Shown here: piece after piece, positions 5,595 to 11,361 of the stretch
How positions within the stretch are numbered: the stretch's first letter is position 1
How the letters are laid out: the number at the start of each line of letters is the position of its first letter
Source: Phycisphaera sp.
Lineage (GTDB): Bacteria > Planctomycetota > Phycisphaerae > Phycisphaerales > Phycisphaeraceae
NCBI GenBank assembly: GCA_029287335.1
Contig: JARFRI010000083.1
Location: 1-11,361, forward strand
Reading direction: 5' to 3'
DNA length: 11,361 nt
Program-made: the position numbers and the translations under genes
The notes under the pieces: generated by a model
Database searches by the model: none
Seen by the model: the letters and a program-made list of their open reading frames with translations, nothing else
What the model was told of the DNA's origin: nothing

Positions 5595-8570
5595 ATGCCG
5601 CTGTTCAAACGATCCCCGAAACCCACCGACGAGAGATCGGGCCCGACTGACGCCAAGGCGGACAGCCGGGTCCATCAGATCGGTCGCGAGCTACTCGACA
5701 CCGCCCGAAAGCATCCCGACGCAAAGGGTCTGAAGGACAAGCTCGCCGACTGGGCGATGCAGGATGATGCGTTCAAGGTGCAATTGTTTCGGTTCATCGA
5801 CACTTTCCCCGCGCTAATTGATCGCGAATCGGTTCACCGTCATTTGGTTGAATACCTTGCCGAGCCGCCCGCACCGGGGATGGCCGCGCCGATTCTGCCG
5901 CCGGGCATAGGGCTGGGGCTTAAGGCCGGGGGCATGATGAAGGGCGCGATGAGCAAGACGATCGCGGCCCAGATCAAGGCCATGGGCCAGCGTTTCATCG
6001 CCGGCACCGATGCCGCCTCCGCGATCCCGCACCTGCGCAAGCGCTGGGATGAAGGCGTTGGCTTTTCGGTCGACCTGCTGGGCGAGGCCTGTCTGAGCGA
6101 AGCCGAGGCCGCCGACTATCACGCGCGTTACACGGATTTGATCACTCGCCTGGCCGAAGAGGTCAAGGCCTGGCCTACAAACCCTACACTCGAAACCGAT
6201 CACCTCGGCCCGGTGCCACGCGCCAACGTCTCTATCAAGGTTTCATCCCTGGTCGCCAAGTTCGATCCATTGGACTTTCAGGGATCGATCGACCGCTGCT
6301 TCGCGTCGCTTGCCCCGCTGCTGCGCTTAGCCGCCGAGCACAATGTCTTCATCAACTTTGATGTCGAGCAGAGCGCACTCAAAGAACTCAACCTCGCGCT
6401 GTTCATGCATTGCTGCGAGGCCATCGAATTCCCCGCCGGCCTCGCGATGCAGGCCTACTTGAAGTCGGGCGACGAAGACGCACAGCGCGTCATCGACTGG
6501 GCCAAGCGCAGCGGCCGACAGGTCACCGTCCGCCTGGTGAAAGGGGCGTACTGGGATTACGAAGTGATCCACGCGCAGGAGCAGGGCTGGCCCTGCCCGG
6601 TGTGGACGACAAAGCGCGAGTCGGACGCGTGCTTTGAGCGCATGGCTCAGCGGTTTGTCGAGAACACGCCCGTCGAGCCAGGCCAAGGCGGTGTCAAACT
6701 CGCGCTCGGCTCGCACAACCTGCGTTCGATCGGTTCGGTACTCACGGCGATTGAAGAACGCGGGTTACCAAAGTCGGCCGTCGAACTCCAGATGCTCTAC
6801 GGTATGGGCAACGGGCCCAAGCACGCCGCGCTCGAGTACGGCCTGCGTGTGCGCGAATACGTTCCGGTCGGGGAGATGATCCCGGGCATGGCCTATCTCG
6901 TCCGACGCCTGCTGGAAAACACCTCGAATGAGTCCTGGCTGATGAAGGGATTTGATCAGAAGCTGGATACCAACAAGCTGTTTGCCAGTCCACATGTTGC
7001 GGCTGACGATGAAAAACAAGCCGCTTCAAAACAAGCCTCAGCCAGCGACCTGCTACCCGGAACCCCAGGTGTCGATCAAGGCAAGCCCTTCACCAACGAG
7101 CCGATGCGGGACTTCTCCGACCCCGATCAGAGCAAGCGTTTTTCTGTCGCGATCAATTCGGCAACGGTCCCCGACATCGCCAACAGCGCAACCGTCGAGC
7201 AGGCCAAGCAGGCCGTCGCCACCGCACACGCGGCGTTCCCCGCTTGGCGTGACACCGATCCGATGGCGCGATCAGAGATGATGGTGGAGGCCGCTGACCT
7301 GATGCGGCAGCGTCGCGACGAGTTGTCTGGCATCATCATCAAAGAAGCGGGCAAGCCCTGGAAAGAAGCGGATGCCGACGTCTGCGAAGCGATCGATTTT
7401 TGTCACTACTACGCTCGGCTCGCCCCGCGTCTATGCACGGAACAACCCTTGGGTGAGTTCCTTGGTGAACGCAACGATTTGTTCTATCAGCCGCGCGGCG
7501 TCGCAGCAGTGATCAGCCCTTGGAACTTCCCGCTGGCGATCTGCACCGGCATGACGGTCGCGGCGCTGGTCACGGGCAATACCGCGATCGTCAAGCCCGC
7601 CGAGCAGACGCCCGGCATCGCGTCGGTTATGGCGGGCCTGTTCTGGCAAGCCGGCGTGCCACGCGAGGTGCTGCAGTTCCTGCCCGGACAAGGCGAGACC
7701 GTCGGCGCGGCGTTGGTACGCGACCCGCGCATCAGCATCATCGCGTTCACCGGCAGCAAGGCTGTGGGCCTGGACATCATCCATGCCGCGGGACTGACGC
7801 ACGAGGACCAACTGCACGTGAAGCGCGTGGTCTGTGAGATGGGCGGCAAAAACGCGGTGATCATCGATAGCTCGGCCGACCTGGATGAAGCGGTAGCCGG
7901 CGTGGTCTACTCGGCCTTTGGCTTCGCGGGCCAAAAGTGCTCGGCATGTTCCCGCGTGATCTGTCTGGACGACGTACACGATCGGTTCCTTGAGCGATTT
8001 GTCAACGCGACTAAAGCATTAACCGTCGGCGACCCGATTCATCCCGGCTGCGATGTTGGGCCCGTTATTGATGATGATGCGTTCGGCAAAATTCAACACT
8101 TCATCGAGCAAGGCAAGCAAGAGGGCACACTTGAGCTTGGCATGACCCCCACCGCTACCCGGGCTCAAAGCAAGCCACTGGTCGGGCCACACATCTTTAG
8201 TGGGATCACGCCCGAGCACCGCCTGGCCAATGAAGAGGTCTTCGGCCCGGTCGTGGCGGTAATGCGTGCAAGCTCGTTCGATGAGGCACTGGCCATCGCC
8301 AATGGCTCGCCCTACAAATTAACCGGTGGCCTGTTTAGCCGAACGCCCAGCCACATCGCCCGCGCCCGCCGTGAGTTCCGCGTCGGCAACCTCTACCTCA
8401 ACCGTGGATGCACCGGCGCACTGGTCGGTCGCCAGCCCTTCGGCGGGTCCGGCCTGTCGGGTGTCGGCTCCAAAGCAGGCGGGAGCCAATACCTCTATCT
8501 GTTTGTTGAGCCGCGCTGCATCACCGAGAACACGATGCGCCGAGGCTTCGCGCCGGGCTTGGCAGATTGA
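5595..8570 (+). CDS. putA: Bifunctional proline dehydrogenase / L-glutamate gamma-semialdehyde dehydrogenase (PutA)
   Basis: PutA oxidises proline to P5C with FAD, then its hydrolysed form to glutamate with NAD+. From ATG 5595 the product is 991 aa, the size of minimal PutA enzymes without a DNA-binding domain. Residue numbers here count from the ATG at 5589; subtract 2 for the chosen start. The N-terminal helical part runs to about 140. The proline dehydrogenase barrel (about 145-455) contains SIKVSSL, VRLVKGAYWDYE (314-325) and REYVPVGE...YLVRRLLENTSN, with the substrate-binding RRxxE (Arg439, Arg440, Glu443). A low-complexity linker (about 465-515) leads to the aldehyde dehydrogenase domain: SPWNFPLAI (643-651), FTGSKAVG (720-727), CEMGGKN with catalytic Glu750, GQKCSA with catalytic Cys784, EVFGPV (883-888) and PFGGSGLSG. 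GGAG (5585-5588) abuts the ATG at 5589 but sits 6 nt before the ATG at 5595, favouring the latter. It is probably monocistronic and converges on the gene ending at 8614. Confidence 0.96.
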   Translation: MPLFKRSPKPTDERSGPTDAKADSRVHQIGRELLDTARKHPDAKGLKDKLADWAMQDDAFKVQLFRFIDTFPALIDRESVHRHLVEYLAEPPAPGMAAPILPPGIGLGLKAGGMMKGAMSKTIAAQIKAMGQRFIAGTDAASAIPHLRKRWDEGVGFSVDLLGEACLSEAEAADYHARYTDLITRLAEEVKAWPTNPTLETDHLGPVPRANVSIKVSSLVAKFDPLDFQGSIDRCFASLAPLLRLAAEHNVFINFDVEQSALKELNLALFMHCCEAIEFPAGLAMQAYLKSGDEDAQRVIDWAKRSGRQVTVRLVKGAYWDYEVIHAQEQGWPCPVWTTKRESDACFERMAQRFVENTPVEPGQGGVKLALGSHNLRSIGSVLTAIEERGLPKSAVELQMLYGMGNGPKHAALEYGLRVREYVPVGEMIPGMAYLVRRLLENTSNESWLMKGFDQKLDTNKLFASPHVAADDEKQAASKQASASDLLPGTPGVDQGKPFTNEPMRDFSDPDQSKRFSVAINSATVPDIANSATVEQAKQAVATAHAAFPAWRDTDPMARSEMMVEAADLMRQRRDELSGIIIKEAGKPWKEADADVCEAIDFCHYYARLAPRLCTEQPLGEFLGERNDLFYQPRGVAAVISPWNFPLAICTGMTVAALVTGNTAIVKPAEQTPGIASVMAGLFWQAGVPREVLQFLPGQGETVGAALVRDPRISIIAFTGSKAVGLDIIHAAGLTHEDQLHVKRVVCEMGGKNAVIIDSSADLDEAVAGVVYSAFGFAGQKCSACSRVICLDDVHDRFLERFVNATKALTVGDPIHPGCDVGPVIDDDAFGKIQHFIEQGKQEGTLELGMTPTATRAQSKPLVGPHIFSGITPEHRLANEEVFGPVVAVMRASSFDEALAIANGSPYKLTGGLFSRTPSHIARARREFRVGNLYLNRGCTGALVGRQPFGGSGLSGVGSKAGGSQYLYLFVEPRCITENTMRRGFAPGLAD

Positions 8571-8613
8571 GTCACTATCAACCCATGAGTCAAGCCTCAA
8601 CGCCGATGAGCGT

Positions 8614-11193
8614 TTACTCGCTTACTGCTTTGCGATACATAAACGAGTCAGAGGTTAGCAAGGACACGATGACCGCTTTGAAGCTGCCGCCGCTGTCGAC
8701 ATACGCTTGGTCCGCATCGATTAGGCTCTGCGCGTCGGCGAGCGTTTCGTTGCGTCCCATGTAGTAGCGGAAGGCGTGGCGGATGATGGACTGTCGGACG
8801 CGCTCGGACTTGGCGATTTTGTCGATCATTTCGAAGGGGTCTTCGACACTGCCATCCAGCTTTGGGTTGCCGGTGCTGTCCAGGGCACCATCGGTGCTGA
8901 TCGGCGCGGTGGGGTACTCGTCGAAGGTGGACTTGCCGTTGCCGGCTTGGATCAGGTTGTCGGGGTGCTCAAGCTCTTCCTCGGTGCGGTAGCGGCCAAA
9001 GTCGTCGAACGCCTCGAAGGGCAGGCCCAGGGGGTTCATATGCTTGTGGCACTTCCAGCACTCGTCGGGCGTGGTGACCTGCTCGACGCGCTGACGGAAG
9101 GTCTTGTGCGGGTCATCGGGGACTTTTGCGTCCACCGTAATCGGGACGTCCGGCACGCGGCCAGCCAAGAGCTTCTCACGGATCCAACGCCCACGACGGA
9201 TCGGGTCGGTGTGGAAGTTCTGCGAGTGCGCGATCAGCCATGCGGGGTGCGATAGGATGCCCTTGCGGTGAGGGATCGAGAAGGGCTGCTCGAGCGGGTA
9301 ATCCCAGAAGTCTTTGTCTTCGATCTTCTCGCCGGTGTACTTGGTCGATCGGTGGCTGCCGTAGCGGCCGGTGCTCGGCGTTGGCGGTAGGCTATAAAAA
9401 ATCGAGTGGTGGTAGTAGTAACCATGTGACCAGGGCACACGTGGAAACGGTGTTTTACCCATCGGGAAGAATTCGGAGAAGTAGTGCAGGTGGTTGACCA
9501 GGTTGCCGGCACCGTTCTCATCGGCCTTCATATTCCGAAACGTTTTCTGTGCTGCGATGAACTCGAAGTTCTCTTCGAGCACCTTCAACGGCTCGGTCTG
9601 CCAAGGCGTGTCCTTGAGTTTGTCCCAAATGGCGCGCCACTCCGCAATCGTGGCCTCGCCCCTCTCGCCACTGTACTGGTCGTAAACAAAGTACTTGTCC
9701 GACGTCAGCAGGTTTTCAAAAACATCCTGATCTTTTTCGACATGCCAGGTCACGATCATGTCCGCTTCACGGATCAACCAGCCACCGGTGCCAAGCGTGC
9801 CGCGCGAGGGGTTTTGGAACTTGCCTAGTGCGCGGGGCGGGTCTTTAAAGATGTTGGTTGCGGCGCGGTAGCCGAAGAAGTCGCGGAAGAAGCGGATGAT
9901 CTTGGGGTGCGATGTTTCGTTGGACTTGTAGTGCCCGCCGTCGAGGGACGGATCGACCTTGCCGAAGTAATACGTTTGGTCTGCCAGGAGCCGCTCCACC
10001 TCGCGCTGGTAGTCGGCCTTGGTCAGCAGCCGGCCTTCCTTGGCGGCCTTGAGCAGTTCTTCATCCGGGCCACGGTCGCCTAGGGCATAGGAGATCGCAA
10101 ACGCCGCTTCGTGTGGCGAGAGCATCTGTCGGCCGAATTCGTCTTTCTTACCTGCACCAAACTCCATGCGATACAAGAACTCTGACTCAAGCAGCACCGC
10201 CGTACACAACTGCCGAAGCGCCTCTTCGTTGCCCGCCATCTCCGCCATCGAGCGCGTCAAGCCGATGTACTTGCTCAGCTCCGCCTGGGTCGGGTCTCGG
10301 CGGAGCGCCAAATTGAATTGCGTGGTCACCGCCGCAGCAATCTGCTCGTCGCTCGGCTTGTCGCCCGAGGCGAGGATCGCCTTAAAAGACTCGGGGCCGA
10401 AGTTGCGGGGGTACCACCTGTCTTTTGGGTTTTCGAACTCAACTTTACGATGGTCTTGGCCTTGCCGCTTGGTCGCGAAGACCTGCTTGGCCGCGATCCA
10501 CTTCGCGTTGTTGAGCATGACCAGCAGGTGCCCGCCGTTGAGCAGCGAGATGTCATAATCACGGACGCCCGAGTGGTTGGGCAGGACAAAAGGGTTGGTC
10601 ACGCCGTAAAACTCGCGTGATTCATAGGTTTTGCGATCACGGTCGTCGAGTTCGAAGACATCCATAACGCGCTGCTTAAAGATCGATGGGCTGACCAGCC
10701 AGCGTCGCGCGGGGGTGTAGGCCTTCTCTTTGATGTCGCCGCTGAACAGCAGGTCGTGGTCGACGACGTTGCCGTAGCTTGGGTAGCGCATCTTGTCTTT
10801 GAGGTTCGCGTCGGCCGATTCATCGAGTTGGGTCGAGAACCAGGCCAGCAATTTCTCGCGCTCGGCCTCGGTGGGCTGGGGCTTGTTGCTCGGGGGCATC
10901 TCCTCGAAGTGAACCGACTCGTTGGCTCGCTCCAGTAGATCGGCGCGTGCCTCCGGCGCCAAATCCGCCAGCTTGTCGAATCGAACATTGCCTTTTTGTT
11001 TGTCCGCGCCGTGGCAATCGATGCAGTACGTGCCGACGAGATTTGTAACGTCTTTGGGCACGCTAGTGATCGCAGGCGAAGTCTTGGATGCGGCCTGAGC
11101 GGGTGTCTCCTGGAAAGGGATCACCATCAGGCACAGCATCAAGAGGCAAGCCAGGCACAGGGCCAAACGAACAGGCTTTCGAAGTGTTCTCAC
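8614..11193 (-). CDS. Secreted planctomycete DUF1595/DUF1592/DUF1588/DUF1585 protein with two CxxCH haem motifs
   Basis: An 859-aa protein starting at GTG 11191-11193. Residues 1-35 form a Sec-type signal peptide (basic start, Leu/Cys/Met-rich core, AQA-A cleavage near 34), so it is exported. A planctomycete cytochrome-c-like module follows, with CIDCH (57-61) and an EMPP loop whose Met99 may be the axial ligand. Then come DUF1595-like sequence (about 283-345, ending SEFLYR), DUF1592 (about 355-510, beginning LSPHEAAFAISYAL), DUF1588 (about 645-740) with a second haem motif CWKCHKHMNPLG (712-723), and DUF1585 (about 785-855, ending LTSDSFMYR). These domains occur together in many paralogues in planctomycetes; function is unproven, and electron transfer linked to polymer oxidation is only a hypothesis. 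A histidine/tyrosine-rich stretch (590-615) is notable. A weak AAGAGA lies about 9 nt before the GTG. An upstream gene ends 63 bp away, suggesting an operon. Confidence 0.9.
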   Translation of the reverse strand: MRTLRKPVRLALCLACLLMLCLMVIPFQETPAQAASKTSPAITSVPKDVTNLVGTYCIDCHGADKQKGNVRFDKLADLAPEARADLLERANESVHFEEMPPSNKPQPTEAEREKLLAWFSTQLDESADANLKDKMRYPSYGNVVDHDLLFSGDIKEKAYTPARRWLVSPSIFKQRVMDVFELDDRDRKTYESREFYGVTNPFVLPNHSGVRDYDISLLNGGHLLVMLNNAKWIAAKQVFATKRQGQDHRKVEFENPKDRWYPRNFGPESFKAILASGDKPSDEQIAAAVTTQFNLALRRDPTQAELSKYIGLTRSMAEMAGNEEALRQLCTAVLLESEFLYRMEFGAGKKDEFGRQMLSPHEAAFAISYALGDRGPDEELLKAAKEGRLLTKADYQREVERLLADQTYYFGKVDPSLDGGHYKSNETSHPKIIRFFRDFFGYRAATNIFKDPPRALGKFQNPSRGTLGTGGWLIREADMIVTWHVEKDQDVFENLLTSDKYFVYDQYSGERGEATIAEWRAIWDKLKDTPWQTEPLKVLEENFEFIAAQKTFRNMKADENGAGNLVNHLHYFSEFFPMGKTPFPRVPWSHGYYYHHSIFYSLPPTPSTGRYGSHRSTKYTGEKIEDKDFWDYPLEQPFSIPHRKGILSHPAWLIAHSQNFHTDPIRRGRWIREKLLAGRVPDVPITVDAKVPDDPHKTFRQRVEQVTTPDECWKCHKHMNPLGLPFEAFDDFGRYRTEEELEHPDNLIQAGNGKSTFDEYPTAPISTDGALDSTGNPKLDGSVEDPFEMIDKIAKSERVRQSIIRHAFRYYMGRNETLADAQSLIDADQAYVDSGGSFKAVIVSLLTSDSFMYRKAVSE

Positions 11194-11256
11194 GTAATCA
11201 ATCTCTTAGGCGTAGGGTCGAATCGCGGGTCTGGCGGTACTCGATCAGTCAGTCGG

Positions 11257-11361
11257 TTAGGACATGAGCTGGGCGATAGCGCCCTCCTGGTTGATCCCGT
11301 ACTTGTCCAGGCCGGTGTCGAGCGCGCCGTAGTGCTCGATCGGGTTGCCGTAGGCGTTGAG
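11257..11361 (-). CDS. C-terminal end of an unidentified protein (partial)
   Basis: Reading in from the window edge on the minus strand gives 34 codons and TAA (11257-11259). The tail runs LNAYGNPIEHYGALDTG and ends in EGAIAQLMS. Codon use and the clean stop look coding. The stop is 63 bp upstream of the GTG of the haem protein, so they probably share a transcript. Genes for DUF1552 or DUF1501 proteins often neighbour DUF1592 genes, but this tail shows no end motif I recognise from either family, so no function is assigned. Confidence 0.6.
   Translation of the reverse strand, partial: LNAYGNPIEHYGALDTGLDKYGINQEGAIAQLMS

Noticed and set aside
7431..7979. 182-codon ORF antisense to putA
   Set aside because: It lies opposite conserved aldehyde dehydrogenase motifs and has no recognisable domain.

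Overview
The window looks like ordinary chromosome from a member of the Planctomycetota. This rests on three things. One is a large secreted haem-binding protein of the planctomycete DUF1595/DUF1592/DUF1588/DUF1585 type. Another is a small protein of the Minf_1886 family, which is known from planctomycetes and verrucomicrobia. The third is a TatC with a long periplasmic insertion. The DNA is moderately GC-rich and most genes lack a clear Shine-Dalgarno sequence. The genus cannot be named from sequence alone, and a Phycisphaerae-like lineage is only a guess.

Layout, left to right. A minus-strand pair comes first: an AI-2E-family membrane transporter (24-1214), preceded in transcription order by a Minf_1886-family protein (1296-1712). 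Divergent from these is queA (about 1868-2968, plus), followed by tatC (3105-4193, plus). tatC converges on truB (4300-5025, minus). truB is divergent from a tRNA-Ser(GGA) gene (5148-5234, plus), which has its own intrinsic terminator. After about 320 bp with no convincing gene comes a fused proline dehydrogenase / P5C dehydrogenase, putA (5595-8570, plus). It converges on the planctomycete multi-domain cytochrome-like protein (8614-11193, minus). The last 34 codons of an upstream minus-strand gene occupy 11257-11361.

Themes. queA, truB and tRNA-Ser all belong to tRNA biogenesis. TruB acts on the U55 present in this tRNA's T loop, whereas the GGA anticodon is not a queuosine substrate. TatC is the core of twin-arginine export. 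PutA oxidises proline to glutamate. The secreted DUF1592 protein has two CxxCH motifs and an unknown redox role.

The least ordinary parts are three intergenic spacers, each nearly filled by a long inverted repeat: 1227-1286, 2972-3097 and 4209-4287. The first and third share the skeleton TAGCG-N10-AGCGTC in each arm, although their remaining sequence differs. The second is built of degenerate 7-bp units. None has a strong T-tract, so they look more like dispersed palindromic repeats than standard terminators. No CRISPR array, insertion sequence, phage gene, toxin-antitoxin pair or defence system was seen.
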